Part shown: piece by piece, positions 27,675 to 37,110 of the stretch | How positions within the stretch are numbered: position 1 is the first letter of the stretch | How the letters are laid out: every line of letters starts with the position of its first letter | Source: Microvirga sp. SRT01 | GTDB lineage: Bacteria; Pseudomonadota; Alphaproteobacteria; Sphingomonadales; Sphingomonadaceae | Assembly (NCBI GenBank): GCA_018139225.1 | Contig: JAGSNX010000001.1 | Span: forward strand, 186,001-250,000 | DNA length: 64,000 nucleotides | Reading direction: 5' to 3' | Program-made: the position numbers and the translations under genes | The notes under the pieces: model-generated | What the model saw: the letters and a program-made list of their open reading frames with translations, nothing else | What the model was told of the DNA's origin: nothing | The model's database searches: none

Positions 27675-27704
27675 GGGCGGAGCGGGTTCGAGCCTGCTCC
27701 GCCC
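27675..27704. terminator. Hairpin between convergent icd and membrane-protein gene
   Basis: A 12 bp stem (GGGCGGAGCGGG-type arms, one G-T pair) with loop TTCGAG lies directly after icd and touches the stop of the convergent gene. Neither side has a T run. It can fold on both strands and may act as a weak bidirectional terminator or 3'-end stabiliser. Confidence 0.5.
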
Positions 27705-28144
27705 TATCGCAGGCTGCGTGCGACGGCTGCCGCGCGGAGGTATTGCCAGTAGATGGCGCAGCCGAGCAGATGGACCACGAACGGCAGTCGGGTAATCCGC
27801 CAGAAATCCACGCGGGCGAACGCCAGCCAGACGAAGCCGATACTGAACAGGCACGCCAGCACCGACAGGACCAGCGACAGCGGCGTGGTCCCTACCCCGA
27901 CCCGGACCGGCACACTGCCGCCGTATCGGAACAGATACGCAAAGCTCGCGGCCATCCATGTCCCGAGCCACATCGGCGACGTCATGAGCAGCGCCACCAT
28001 CAGCATGCCGGGGCCATCAGGGCTGGTGCCTCCCTCCGCATAGTAGAGCCTGCTGTGCCAGATCACGAGCGGCAGTACGGCGATGCCGAGCAGCAGGCCT
28101 GCCGTCCAGAGCGTCGATGCGGAGCCTGGGGTTCGTAGCGTCAT
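27704..28144 (-). CDS. Small integral membrane protein of unknown function
   Basis: A 146-residue protein with four predicted membrane helices: about residues 12-29 (WTAGLLLGIAVLPLVIW), 47-68, 88-108 and 121-137. No catalytic motif is visible and I do not recognise the family. It stands alone, convergent with icd and divergent from the antiporter gene (110 bases between). Basic residues at the extreme C-terminus suggest a cytoplasmic end. A stress or transport accessory role would be speculation. Confidence 0.7.
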   Translation of the reverse strand: MTLRTPGSASTLWTAGLLLGIAVLPLVIWHSRLYYAEGGTSPDGPGMLMVALLMTSPMWLGTWMAASFAYLFRYGGSVPVRVGVGTTPLSLVLSVLACLFSIGFVWLAFARVDFWRITRLPFVVHLLGCAIYWQYLRAAAVARSLR

Positions 28145-28254
28145 GCCGTTGGTATGCCCTGACCTCCGGCATTGCGCGAGAGCATCCCTTCAAATCCGAC
28201 GTGGAGGTCGATCAAGCCTAGCCTCATCCGTGATCGGCTGGTTAAGTCGCCGGC

Positions 28255-30030
28255 ATGGCACTCAGGTTGGACAATGAAGGTTTTTCGGACGCGCTGGTGA
28301 TCCTCGGCGCGGCCGGGTTGGTGATCCCGGCGTTCGCGCGGTTCCGGATCAGCCCCGTGATCGGGTTCATTCTGGTCGGCGTTGCGGTGGGCCCGGCCGG
28401 GCTGGGGCAGCTGACGGCGTTGTTCCCGTGGCTCTATTACGTGACGATCAGCGACCCGGCGTCGATCGAGCCGTTCGCCGAATTCGGCATCATCCTGCTG
28501 CTTTTCTCGATCGGGTTGGAACTGTCGTTCCGGCGGTTATGGGGCATGCGGCAACTGGTGTTCGGCACCGGTGCCGCGGAGCTGTTCGGATCGGCCGCAC
28601 TGATCGCGATCGCGCTTCATTTCATAGGGCAGGATTGGGCGGGTGCCGCCGGGCTCGGGCTGGCCTTGGCACTGTCGTCGACGGCGCTGGTGCTGCCGCT
28701 GGTCGGGACGACGAGCCCGGTCGGCCGCGGGGCGTTCGGCATGTTGCTGTTCGAGGATCTGGCGCTGGTGCCGATCATCTTCGCACTCGGCGCGATGGCA
28801 CCGACCGCGAGTGCCGAGGGGTGGAGCGGGATTGCCGGTGTCGCGCTGCGCGGAGGTGCAACGGTCGTTGTCATGTATCTGGGGGGGCGAATCGTGCTGC
28901 CGCGACTGTTCGCCCAAGCGGCGCGCACGAAGAGCCCGGAGCTGTTTCTGGCGGCATCGCTGCTGGTCGTGATCGTCGCGTCGGTCGCGACGACCGCGGC
29001 AGGGCTGTCGCCGATCGTCGGTGCGCTCCTCGCCGGGCTGCTGATCGCCGAGACGGAGTATCATAGCGAGGTCGAGGTGATGACCGCGCCGTTCAAGGGG
29101 CTGGCACTGGGCGTGTTCCTGATCACGGTGGGCATGAGCCTGGACCTGAGATTGATCGGGCAGAACTGGCCGGGGCTGTTGCTGGCGGTGACGGGGGTGG
29201 TCGCGGTCAAGGCGGTCGTGACGTACCTGCTGCTTCGGGTGGGGCATGCACGCGCGGGCGTGGCGGCGGAGACGGGGCTGCTGATGGGCAGCCCGTCGGA
29301 GACGACGCTGATCGTGCTGGGCACGGCCGCGCAGGCGCAATTGATCCTGCCGTCGACCGCCGCGTTCTGGCAGACCGTGACCGCGATCGGCCTGACGATC
29401 ACGCCGCTGCTGGCCAAGGTCGGGCGGATCGCGGCGCGCCGGATCGAGGCGCGCGATATCGCCTCCGCGGTACCGGACGTGGACGACGGTGGCAGCCGAA
29501 CAGTGCTGATCGGGTTCGGCCGGGTCGGGCGGATGATCGCCGACATGCTCGCGACACACGGGCAACCGTATATCGCGGTCGAGGCCGACATCGACGCGGT
29601 GTCGCGGGCGCGGGCGGAGGGGTATCCGGTGCTGTTCGGCGACGTGGCGCGCGGCGAGTTGATCGACCGGTTGAAGCTGACGGAATCACGAGCGCTGGTA
29701 CTGACGATGGACGATCCCGTGCTGACGGCGCGCTTGACGCGACGGTTGCGCGCGGCGGCCCCTGCCCTGACGATCATCGCGCGCGCGCGGGATGCCGGGC
29801 ATGCGGCGGAACTGTACCGGGCGGGTGTGACGGATGCGGTGCCGGAGACGCTGGAGAGTTCGCTGCAACTGTCGGAGGCGGTGCTGGTAGATCTGGGGGT
29901 AGCGATGGGTCCGGTGATCGCGTCGATCCACGAAAAGCGCGACGAACTGCGGCAGTTGATCCGGCGCGAGGCGGCGATGGAGCGCGAGCCGCGAATCCGG
30001 CGGGTGCGCCGGACGAGCGATCTCGTTTGA
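28255..30030 (+). CDS. CPA2 cation:proton antiporter with TrkA-N (RCK) domain, KefB-like
   Basis: A 591-residue antiporter. About 12-13 membrane helices fill residues 10-400 (Na_H_Exchanger fold), with typical stretches such as EFGIILLLFSIGLELS and GLALALSSTALVLPLV. A cytoplasmic Rossmann RCK domain follows at about 425-545 (TVLIGFGRVGRMIADML, then DVARGELIDRL and ALVLTMDDP). KefB/KefC proteins expel K+ against H+ during electrophile stress. No KefF/KefG-type partner is next to it, so glutathione gating is not shown. The C-terminus is Arg-rich. It ends three bases before the convergent gene. Confidence 0.88.
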   Translation: MALRLDNEGFSDALVILGAAGLVIPAFARFRISPVIGFILVGVAVGPAGLGQLTALFPWLYYVTISDPASIEPFAEFGIILLLFSIGLELSFRRLWGMRQLVFGTGAAELFGSAALIAIALHFIGQDWAGAAGLGLALALSSTALVLPLVGTTSPVGRGAFGMLLFEDLALVPIIFALGAMAPTASAEGWSGIAGVALRGGATVVVMYLGGRIVLPRLFAQAARTKSPELFLAASLLVVIVASVATTAAGLSPIVGALLAGLLIAETEYHSEVEVMTAPFKGLALGVFLITVGMSLDLRLIGQNWPGLLLAVTGVVAVKAVVTYLLLRVGHARAGVAAETGLLMGSPSETTLIVLGTAAQAQLILPSTAAFWQTVTAIGLTITPLLAKVGRIAARRIEARDIASAVPDVDDGGSRTVLIGFGRVGRMIADMLATHGQPYIAVEADIDAVSRARAEGYPVLFGDVARGELIDRLKLTESRALVLTMDDPVLTARLTRRLRAAAPALTIIARARDAGHAAELYRAGVTDAVPETLESSLQLSEAVLVDLGVAMGPVIASIHEKRDELRQLIRREAAMEREPRIRRVRRTSDLV

Positions 30031-30033
30031 TCG

Positions 30034-30705
30034 CTATTTAGGCTTGTACCAACCGAACGGGAGCAGGCGGTCGGCCAGCGCCTGCGCCTGTTTCGTATTG
30101 CCCTGACGCAGCATGGCGGCGACCTGTGCAGCGCTGCGCTGGACGATGCGATCGAGCGGGGTGGGCGTGGGCGCGCGGGCTGCGGCCTCCACCAGGGTAC
30201 GGCCGCGGGGATCGTCGGCGTCGAGTTCGATCAGCATCAGCCCGGCGAGCCCGGAGAACATCGCGCGGTTGCCGCCGAGCGTCACCGCTTTTTCGATCGC
30301 GGCGATGCCGGTGCCGCGTTGCGCCCCGACGACTCGGCCGACCAGCCGGCCGACGCGGTTGATGACGCCGAGATGCCAGGCACCATAGCCGAGCTGTGCC
30401 TCCGGATTGCGCGGATAGCGGGCGCAAACCGTTTCGAACTCCTTGCGCGCGGCGGTCGCCTCCGACCGGCTGCCGGTCAGCTTCGCGCGGTACCCCAGCG
30501 CGACGGCGGCGAGCACGGCGGCATCCTCATCCTCGGGATGGGCCACGGCGAAGGCGCGGACCCGGTCGACCTTCACCAGCGCGACGTCCCGGCTACGATC
30601 CTCGAAGGCCGCCTGCGTCAGGACGTCGCGGGCGGACTGGGCGACGGCGGGGGCCGCGAGCGTCATGCAGGCCACGACGCCCGAACCGATCCACCATCCC
30701 CGCAT
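30034..30705 (-). CDS. Exported helical-repeat (TPR-like) protein
   Basis: A 223-residue protein with a signal peptide (about 1-22, ending APAVAQ) and an all-helical body with TPR/Sel1-like periodicity (LAAVALGYRAKL, AQLGYGAWHLGVI, NRAMFSGLAGLMLIEL). Two ATGs lie six bases apart. The second (30705) has GAGGG at the right distance, while the first abuts it, so I take the second. The function is not recognisable. It is probably periplasmic and is convergent with the antiporter gene. Confidence 0.7.
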   Translation of the reverse strand: MRGWWIGSGVVACMTLAAPAVAQSARDVLTQAAFEDRSRDVALVKVDRVRAFAVAHPEDEDAAVLAAVALGYRAKLTGSRSEATAARKEFETVCARYPRNPEAQLGYGAWHLGVINRVGRLVGRVVGAQRGTGIAAIEKAVTLGGNRAMFSGLAGLMLIELDADDPRGRTLVEAAARAPTPTPLDRIVQRSAAQVAAMLRQGNTKQAQALADRLLPFGWYKPK

Positions 30706-30778
30706 TCGCATCCCTCGCGTCAAAGTTTCGTCACCCAAGCCGAACCATCGGGGTTGCGAGAAGGATGCCTGACGCGGA

Positions 30779-33421
30779 TCAGGACGCAAGCGCCGCGCGG
30801 ATGGCGTCGAGCGCAGCCGCGGCCTTGTCACCGTCGGGACCACCACCCTGTGCCATATCGGGACGCCCGCCGCCGCCCTTGCCGCCGACCGCAGCGACCG
30901 CGACCTGCAGCAGTTCCACCGCGTTGCGGGTGGCGACGAGGTCAGCGGTCACGCCGACCGCAATCGAGGCGCGACCGTCATTGACCGCGACGATGGCGGC
31001 TACGCCGGAGCCGAGCCGCTGCTTCGCCTCGTCCACCGCGCCGCGCAGCCCCTTGGCATCGAACCCGTCGAGCACCTGACCGATGAAGGCGGTGCCGGCG
31101 ACATCCTCCGGCCCGGCAGGCGCGCCGGCACCGCCGCCGGTCGCGATCGCCTTCTTCGCCTCGGCCAGTTCGCGCTCCAGCCGCTTGCGGTCGTCGAGCA
31201 GTGCGGCGACGCGCGCGGGGACTTCGTCCGGGGTGGTGCGGAGAGTCGCGGCGGCTTCGCGCAGCACCTCGTCGCGGTGCGAGAACCATGCGCGGGCGGC
31301 TTCGCCGGTCAGCGCCTCGACACGGCGGACGCCGGACGACACGGCGCCCTCGCCGATCACCTTGAACAGGCCGATCTCGCCCAGCGCGCCGACATGCGTG
31401 CCGCCGCAGAGTTCGAGGCTGTAGGTACCCTCGTCGTCCTGTCCCATCGACACGACGCGAACCTCGTCGCCGTACTTCTCGCCGAACAGCGCCATCGCGC
31501 CTTCGGCGATGGCTTCGTCGGGCGTCATGAGGCGAGTGACGACGGGACCGTTGCCGCGCACCTGCTCGTTCACACGCGTCTCGACCTCGGCGATGTCCGC
31601 CGGGGTCACGGCGACCGGCTGCGAGAAGTCGAAGCGCAGGCGGTCGGGTGCGACCAGCGAACCCTTCTGCGCGACGTGCGTGCCGAGCCGCTGCCGCAGC
31701 GCCTCGTGCAGCAGGTGCGTCGCGGAGTGGTTGGCGCGGATTGCGGCGCGGCGGGTGAGATCGATCGCCAGCTTCACGGCGTCGCCCACCCTGATCTCGC
31801 CAGACTGAATGTCGGCGTGATGGACCCAGATGCGGCCGAGTTGCTTCGTGGTATCGGTGACGACCGCGTGCAGGCCGGCGTCGCTCGACACGGTGCCGGC
31901 GTCGCCGACCTGACCGCCAGATTCGGCGTAGAACGGCGTCTGGTTGACGACGATCGCCACGCTTTCGCCAGCGGTCGCATGATCGACGCGCGCGCCGTCG
32001 CGGATCAGCGCGACGACTTCCGCCTCGCCGGTGTCGTTGGCGTAGCCGGTGAATTCGGTCGAGCCGGACTGTTCGGCGATGTCGAACCACAGGTCGTCGG
32101 ACGCCTTCGCGCCGGAGCCCTTCCATGCGGCGCGGGCGGCGCGCTTCTGTTCGGCCATCGCCGCGTCGAAACCGGCGCGGTCGACCGCGAGCCCTTGCGC
32201 GCGCAGGGCGTCCTCGGTCAGGTCGTACGGGAAGCCGTAGGTGTCGTAGAGCTTGAACGCGGTTTCACCGGCCAGCGTGCCGCCCTCGGCCAATCCCGCC
32301 GTCGCCTCGTCGAGCAGCTTCAGGCCGCGGTCGAGCGTCTGGCGGAAGCGCGTTTCCTCCTGCTGGAGCGTCGCCTCGATCAACGGCTGGGCGCGGACGA
32401 GCTCGGGGAAGGCCGCGCCCATTTCGGCGACCAGCGCCGGGACGAGCCGGTGCATCAACGGCTCCTTCGCGCCGATCAGATGCGCGTGGCGCATCGCACG
32501 CCGCATGATGCGGCGCAGGACATAGCCCCTGCCCTCGTTCGCCGGCAACACACCGTCCGCGACGAGGAATCCGGCCGAGCGCAGATGGTCGGCGATGACG
32601 CGGTGCGACGCCTTCCATTCGCCGTCGGGCGCGGTGTGGGTGAGCGCGGTCGAGGCGGCGATCAGCGCCCTGAACGTGTCGGTGTCGTAATTGTCGGGGA
32701 CGCCCTGCATCACAGCGGCGACACGTTCGAGGCCCATGCCGGTGTCGATCGACTTCTTCGGCAGTTCGCCGACGATCTCATTCGCGTCCTGCTCATATTG
32801 CATGAACACGAGGTTCCAGATCTCGACGAAGCGGTCGCCGTCCTCGTCCGGCGAGCCGGGAGGGCCACCAGCGATGTGGTCGCCGTGGTCGAAGAAGATT
32901 TCCGAACAGGGACCACAGGGGCCGCTGTCGCCCATCGCCCAGAAATTGTCCTTGGTCGGGATACGGATGATGCGGTGATCGGGCAGGCCGGCAATCTTCT
33001 TCCAGAGATCGAACGCCTCGTCGTCGGTGTGGTACACGGTAGCCGTCAGGCGATCCGGGTCGAGGCCCCATTCCTTCGTCAGCAGGGTCCAGGCGTGGAC
33101 GATCGCCTGTTCCTTGAAATAGTCGCCGAACGAGAAATTGCCGAGCATTTCGAAGAAGGTGTGGTGCCTCGCGGTGTAGCCGACATTGTCGAGATCGTTG
33201 TGCTTGCCGCCCGCGCGCACGCATTTCTGCGACGAGGTGGCGGTGACGTAGGGTCGCGTCTCGAGGCCGGTGAACACGTTCTTGAACGGGACCATGCCCG
33301 CGTTGACGAACATCAGCGTCGGATCGTTCTGCGGCACCAGCGGCGCGGACGGCACGATCCGGTGCCCGGTCGAGCCGAAGTAATCGAGGAAGCCGCGGCG
33401 GATGTCGTTCGTGGATGTCAT
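30779..33421 (-). CDS. alaS: Alanyl-tRNA synthetase
   Basis: An 880-residue class II synthetase, full length. The N-terminal catalytic core begins with [20 protein letters not shown]. The editing domain holds zinc motifs [11 protein letters not shown] and [15 protein letters not shown]-terminal DHHA1-type domain ([12 protein letters not shown]) follows. It charges tRNA(Ala) and removes mischarged Ser and Gly. In sphingomonads alaS typically lies next to recA, which is here 4.9 kb away. A repeat at 33483 lies 61 bases before its start codon. Confidence 0.97.
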   Translation of the reverse strand: MTSTNDIRRGFLDYFGSTGHRIVPSAPLVPQNDPTLMFVNAGMVPFKNVFTGLETRPYVTATSSQKCVRAGGKHNDLDNVGYTARHHTFFEMLGNFSFGDYFKEQAIVHAWTLLTKEWGLDPDRLTATVYHTDDEAFDLWKKIAGLPDHRIIRIPTKDNFWAMGDSGPCGPCSEIFFDHGDHIAGGPPGSPDEDGDRFVEIWNLVFMQYEQDANEIVGELPKKSIDTGMGLERVAAVMQGVPDNYDTDTFRALIAASTALTHTAPDGEWKASHRVIADHLRSAGFLVADGVLPANEGRGYVLRRIMRRAMRHAHLIGAKEPLMHRLVPALVAEMGAAFPELVRAQPLIEATLQQEETRFRQTLDRGLKLLDEATAGLAEGGTLAGETAFKLYDTYGFPYDLTEDALRAQGLAVDRAGFDAAMAEQKRAARAAWKGSGAKASDDLWFDIAEQSGSTEFTGYANDTGEAEVVALIRDGARVDHATAGESVAIVVNQTPFYAESGGQVGDAGTVSSDAGLHAVVTDTTKQLGRIWVHHADIQSGEIRVGDAVKLAIDLTRRAAIRANHSATHLLHEALRQRLGTHVAQKGSLVAPDRLRFDFSQPVAVTPADIAEVETRVNEQVRGNGPVVTRLMTPDEAIAEGAMALFGEKYGDEVRVVSMGQDDEGTYSLELCGGTHVGALGEIGLFKVIGEGAVSSGVRRVEALTGEAARAWFSHRDEVLREAAATLRTTPDEVPARVAALLDDRKRLERELAEAKKAIATGGGAGAPAGPEDVAGTAFIGQVLDGFDAKGLRGAVDEAKQRLGSGVAAIVAVNDGRASIAVGVTADLVATRNAVELLQVAVAAVGGKGGGGRPDMAQGGGPDGDKAAAALDAIRAALAS

Positions 33422-33482
33422 GGGGCAGCGGCTTAGGCGAGCGACGGGATCGGCTCAAGCGCCCGATTCGCGAGGGACGACA

Positions 33483-33532
33483 CACCGAAGTGGAGGAAGT
33501 GGAGGCGCTGGATGGGTGTCCTCCACTTCAAC
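33483..33532 (+). repeat. Flanking repeat R1 (upstream of alaS)
   Basis: Begins CACC-GAAGTGGAGG and contains two head-to-tail copies of AAGTGGAGG (33489-33506) with the complement CCTCCACTT at 33520-33528, so it folds as a GTGGAGG/CCTCCAC hairpin. A near-identical copy in the same direction lies at 38212-38266. It sits 61 bp from the alaS start, in its probable promoter region. Confidence 0.85.
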
Positions 33533-33819
33533 GCGGTGGGGCAGTTGGTGGGCGATGTTTGCTGTAGCGGCGCGAGGGCGGGCATGGCGTCGTTGTAGGG
33601 GAAGGGGGGTGTGTAGGACAGGATGGGAGGCCGACGCATCCTGTTCGTCTCGCTCAGGGATCGAGCGTAGTGGTGGTGAGCTCATATTGAGAGAGGTGGT
33701 TTGGGGCCTGTCTCTCGATGCGCCGTCTCGACGGGCTCGACGGCTACTCGAGACCAACGGAGGGTGGGAGAGGACAGGTTCACGGTGAGCCACCCCCCGG
33801 CTCGATCACCCGCGCCGCA
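33533..33819. other. Non-coding spacer with dispersed palindromes
   Basis: No gene is seen between the alaS upstream repeat and the M24 peptidase stop. The stretch holds ACAGGATG with complement CATCCTGT (33618-33644), GAGAGA with TCTCTC (33690-33716) and GTCTCG with CGAGAC (33725-33754). The last belongs to a sequence type (CTCGACGGGCTCGACGGCTACTCGAGAC) that I recall as dispersed in sphingomonad genomes. Confidence 0.55.
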
Positions 33820-35070
33820 TCAGACCGGCGCGTCGAGCGACCGGGGTGGCTCGCTGAACCACTTCGGGCCGGTCGGGGTCATGTGGAAACAGTCCTCCAG
33901 CCGGACGCCGAACTTGCCGGGCAGGTACAGGCCGGGTTCGTCGGAGAAGCACATGCCGGCTGCCAGCGGCGTCGCCTCGCCGTGGACGAAGTTGACCGGT
34001 TCGTGGCCGTCCATGCCGATGCCGTGGCCGGTGCGATGCGAGAGGCCCGGCAGGCGGTAGCCGGGGCCGTAGCCGGCGCCTTCGTAATAGCGGCGGACAG
34101 CGTCGTCGACGCTGCCGGCGGGAGCGCCGATCTTTGCAGCGGCGAAGGCGATCTGCTGACCGCGCGCGACCGTGTCCCAGACCTTGCGCTGTTCCGGCGT
34201 GGCAATGCCGTGGACCCAGGTGCGCGACACGTCCGACTGGTAGCCCAGGACGGTGCAGCCGCAATCCATCAGCACGACCTGTCCGTCTGAAACGCGGATG
34301 ACCTCCCGGCTGCCGTGCGGCAGGGCGGCGGCGGGGCCGATCAGGGCGAGCGCGAATTCGGGACTGCCACCGAGCTTGCGCGTCGCGGCGTTCATCAGCG
34401 CGCCGATCTCCGCGCCGGTCATGCCCGCCTCCACGCGCGGATGCGTCCAGCGATAGGCGGCGATCGTCACGTCGGTGGCGACCTGCATCAGCGCGATCTC
34501 CGCCGGGGTCTTGACCATGCGACAGCCGCGCACGACCGGGTTGGCGCTGGTCAGGCGGGCGCGGGGGAGTGCGGCGGCAAGCGCCTCGACCGCGAAGAAG
34601 CGGACGGTTTCCTCGATGCCGATCGGGCGCGTGCCGAGGCGGCGATCGGTCAGGAAGCCGGCGACGGTGCGCAGCGGGTCCTGATCTTCCTGCCACACGC
34701 GTACGTCCGCCGGGATGGCGAGCGTCTGGCGGACGGACGGCTCCTCGAAGAAGGGCGTAACGATGCAGGGGCGGCCCTCCACCGGGATGACGACCGCGGT
34801 CAGCCGTTCGCTGCGGCCCCAGCGGACGCCGGTGAAATAGGTCATCGACGATCCCGATTCGATCAGGATCGCGCCGAGGCCGTTCGCCTTCATCAGCGCC
34901 TGCGCGCGCGTCAGGCGGCCGGCATATTCGGTGGCGCCGATCGGTACCGCGCCCGTCGTGAGATCGCGCAACTGCGACAGGTCCGGCTCGGCGGCGCGCA
35001 GCACGCCGGTGACGGACAGGAACGGCAGCGCGGTGCCGGCGGCGAGCAGATGGCGACGGGTCAGGAACAT
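33820..35070 (-). CDS. Exported M24 family (Xaa-Pro) metallopeptidase
   Basis: A 416-residue creatinase-fold peptidase. The five dimetal ligands can be seen: Asp in VLMDCGCTV, Asp in YQSDVSRTWV, His in RTGHGIGMDGHEP, Glu in CFSDEPGLYLPG and Glu in GVRLEDCFHM. The N-terminus (LTRRHLLAAGTALPFLSVTG) looks like a twin-arginine-type signal peptide, although only RR-x-L is kept, so the enzyme is probably periplasmic. Family members remove N-terminal residues before Pro or cleave X-Pro dipeptides. It is divergent from a DAACS symporter with 74 bases between, suggesting peptide breakdown linked to uptake. Confidence 0.88.
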   Translation of the reverse strand: MFLTRRHLLAAGTALPFLSVTGVLRAAEPDLSQLRDLTTGAVPIGATEYAGRLTRAQALMKANGLGAILIESGSSMTYFTGVRWGRSERLTAVVIPVEGRPCIVTPFFEEPSVRQTLAIPADVRVWQEDQDPLRTVAGFLTDRRLGTRPIGIEETVRFFAVEALAAALPRARLTSANPVVRGCRMVKTPAEIALMQVATDVTIAAYRWTHPRVEAGMTGAEIGALMNAATRKLGGSPEFALALIGPAAALPHGSREVIRVSDGQVVLMDCGCTVLGYQSDVSRTWVHGIATPEQRKVWDTVARGQQIAFAAAKIGAPAGSVDDAVRRYYEGAGYGPGYRLPGLSHRTGHGIGMDGHEPVNFVHGEATPLAAGMCFSDEPGLYLPGKFGVRLEDCFHMTPTGPKWFSEPPRSLDAPV

Positions 35071-35144
35071 GATCGAGGTGGGTAGGCCCCTTGACCGCGC
35101 CGCCGCAATCCCCTTCCCTTCCCGGCACGTATCGGGAGTTCGGA

Positions 35145-36479
35145 ATGGCCATGCGCCTCACTTACTGGATTTTGGGCGCGCTCGTTCTGGGGCTGGTCGT
35201 CGGTTGGGGGCTGCATGTCGCGATCGACGACGGCAGCGCGGCGTCGGCTGAACGGCTGACGACGATCGCGGGATATTTCTCGATCCTGACGACGCTGTTC
35301 CTGCGCCTTATCAAGATGATCATCGCGCCTTTGGTGTTTTCGACGCTGGTCGTCGGCATCGCGCATATGGGCGACACGGCGGCCCTGGGGCGCGTGGGGC
35401 TGAAGAGTCTGGGCTGGTTCGTGACCGCCAGCCTGTTGTCGCTGACGCTGGGGCTGATCCTGGTCAATGTGCTGCAACCGGGTGTCGGGCTGGCGCTGCC
35501 GTTGCCGCCGGCCACGGCGGACGCCGGTCTGGCGCGGGCGGCGTTCGATCTGAAGACGTTCGTCAGCCACATCGTGCCGGCGTCGATGGTCGAGGCAATG
35601 GCAACGAACGAGATTCTGCAGATCGTCGTCTTCTCCGTCTTCGTCGGCGTCGCGATCACGGCCGTCGGCGAGAAGGCTGCGCCGCTGGTGCGCGCGGTCG
35701 AGGCGCTGGTTGCGGTGATGTTGCAGATCACCAATTACGTCATGCGGTTCGCGCCGATCGCGGTGTTTGCGGCGGTCGCCTCGACGCTCGCCGAGCGTGG
35801 TCCGGGCGTGCTCGGCGACCTCGCCTATTTCATGGGGTCGTTCTATCTCGGGCTGGCGCTGCTGTGGCTGATGCTGATCGGCATCGCGTTCGTGCTGCTC
35901 GGGCCGCGCACGCGGTTCCTGGTGCGGTATATCCGCGATCCGCTGATCCTCGCCTTCTCGACCGCATCGTCGGAGGCGGCGTATCCGCGGACGCTGGAGG
36001 CGCTGGACAAGTTCGGGGTGCCGCCGCGGATCGCCAGCTTCGTGCTGCCGCTCGGCTATTCGTTCAACCTCGACGGATCGATGATGTACATGACGTTCGC
36101 GTCGCTGTTCATCGCGCAGGCGTACGGCATCCATCTGTCGATCGGCGAGCAGATCACGATGCTGCTGGTGTTGATGGTGACGTCGAAGGGCATTGCCGGC
36201 GTGCCGCGAGCGTCGCTGGTGGTGATCGCGGGGACGCTGTCGCTGTTCAAGATCCCGGAGGCGGGATTGCTGCTGATCCTGGCGGTGGATCATTTTCTGG
36301 ACATGGGCCGGTCCGCCACGAACGTCATCGGCAACGCCATCGCGGCGTCGGTGGTGGCGAAGTGGGAGGGTGGCCTCGATCCGCGGGAGGACCCGGATGT
36401 TATCGCGGCCACCGCCCCGGCGGGACATGGTCCGGCGGTGGCGGTGGAGCGGTTCGAGGACATCGCGCCGCGATCGTGA
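35145..36479 (+). CDS. Dicarboxylate/amino acid:cation symporter (DAACS family)
   Basis: A 444-residue GltP/DctA-type carrier with about eight helices and two re-entrant loops. Family motifs are the serine-rich loop AFSTASSEAAYPRTLEAL, the PLGYSFNLDGSMMY segment and DHFLDMGRSATNVIGN. It imports C4-dicarboxylates, glutamate or aspartate with Na+ or H+. Substrate choice cannot be read from the sequence. The start at 35145 has GGGAG seven bases upstream. The in-frame ATG at 35091 lacks a ribosome site. It faces the M24 peptidase gene head to head. Confidence 0.93.
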   Translation: MAMRLTYWILGALVLGLVVGWGLHVAIDDGSAASAERLTTIAGYFSILTTLFLRLIKMIIAPLVFSTLVVGIAHMGDTAALGRVGLKSLGWFVTASLLSLTLGLILVNVLQPGVGLALPLPPATADAGLARAAFDLKTFVSHIVPASMVEAMATNEILQIVVFSVFVGVAITAVGEKAAPLVRAVEALVAVMLQITNYVMRFAPIAVFAAVASTLAERGPGVLGDLAYFMGSFYLGLALLWLMLIGIAFVLLGPRTRFLVRYIRDPLILAFSTASSEAAYPRTLEALDKFGVPPRIASFVLPLGYSFNLDGSMMYMTFASLFIAQAYGIHLSIGEQITMLLVLMVTSKGIAGVPRASLVVIAGTLSLFKIPEAGLLLILAVDHFLDMGRSATNVIGNAIAASVVAKWEGGLDPREDPDVIAATAPAGHGPAVAVERFEDIAPRS

Positions 36480-36483
36480 CGGC

Positions 36484-37110
36484 TCAGGCGTAGCGGTAGG
36501 GGCCGCCCTCTTTCAGTGCCGCCTGATAGGCCGGGCGGGCGTGGATCTTGTCGAGCCACGCGATCGTCGCCGGGCGGCTGGCGTCGAGGCCGGCGCGGTT
36601 GCGGGCGGCCTCCAGCGGAAAGCTCATCATGATGTCGGCGGCGGAGATGACGTCGCCGGCGAACCACGGGCGTTGCGACAGTTCGCTTTCGACATAATCG
36701 AGGTGGCGGTCGACCATCGGCTGGATGCGCCCGGCGATCTTGCCGCCGACCAGCGGGATGCGGCCGATGATCAGCTTCACGAGCAGCGGGGGCATCAGGG
36801 ACCCCTCCGCATAGTGCAGCCAGAAGCGGTAGCGCAGTACGGCCTCGCGATGAGCGGGCGGGCCGAGGCGGCCGTCCGCCTTTTCGACCAGATATTCAAC
36901 GATCGCGCCGGTTTCCGCGACAACGACCCCGTCGTCCTCGATCACCGGCGACTTGCCGAGCGGGTGGACGCGGCGGAGTTCGGGCGGGGCGAGCATCGTC
37001 TTGGGATCGCGGGCGTAGCGCTTCACCTCGTAGGGGAGGCCAAGCTCCTCGAGCATCCAGAGGATGCGCTGCGATCGGGAATTTTCGAGGTGGTGGACGA
37101 TGATGGTCAT
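36484..37110 (-). CDS. Glutathione S-transferase family protein
   Basis: A 208-residue cytosolic GST. The thioredoxin-like N-domain is about 1-80, with the active-site region LENSRSQRILWMLEELGLPYE and the cis-Pro/GSH-binding HPLGKSPVI and AETGAIVEYL. An all-alpha C-domain follows (WFAGDVISAADIMMSFPLEA). It conjugates or reduces electrophiles with glutathione. Its ATG overlaps the methyltransferase stop as ATGA, so the two genes are translated together. It ends five bases from the convergent symporter gene. Confidence 0.92.
   Translation of the reverse strand: MTIIVHHLENSRSQRILWMLEELGLPYEVKRYARDPKTMLAPPELRRVHPLGKSPVIEDDGVVVAETGAIVEYLVEKADGRLGPPAHREAVLRYRFWLHYAEGSLMPPLLVKLIIGRIPLVGGKIAGRIQPMVDRHLDYVESELSQRPWFAGDVISAADIMMSFPLEAARNRAGLDASRPATIAWLDKIHARPAYQAALKEGGPYRYA

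Noticed and set aside
31277..33436. 719-codon open frame on the plus strand, antisense to alaS
   Set aside because: alaS is a complete conserved gene. Long open frames opposite GC-rich genes arise because high third-position GC removes stop codons. The translation has no recognisable domain.
33483..33532. R1 considered as a Rho-independent terminator
   Set aside because: It lies upstream of alaS, not after a gene on either strand, and has no T run. Repeat status explains it better.
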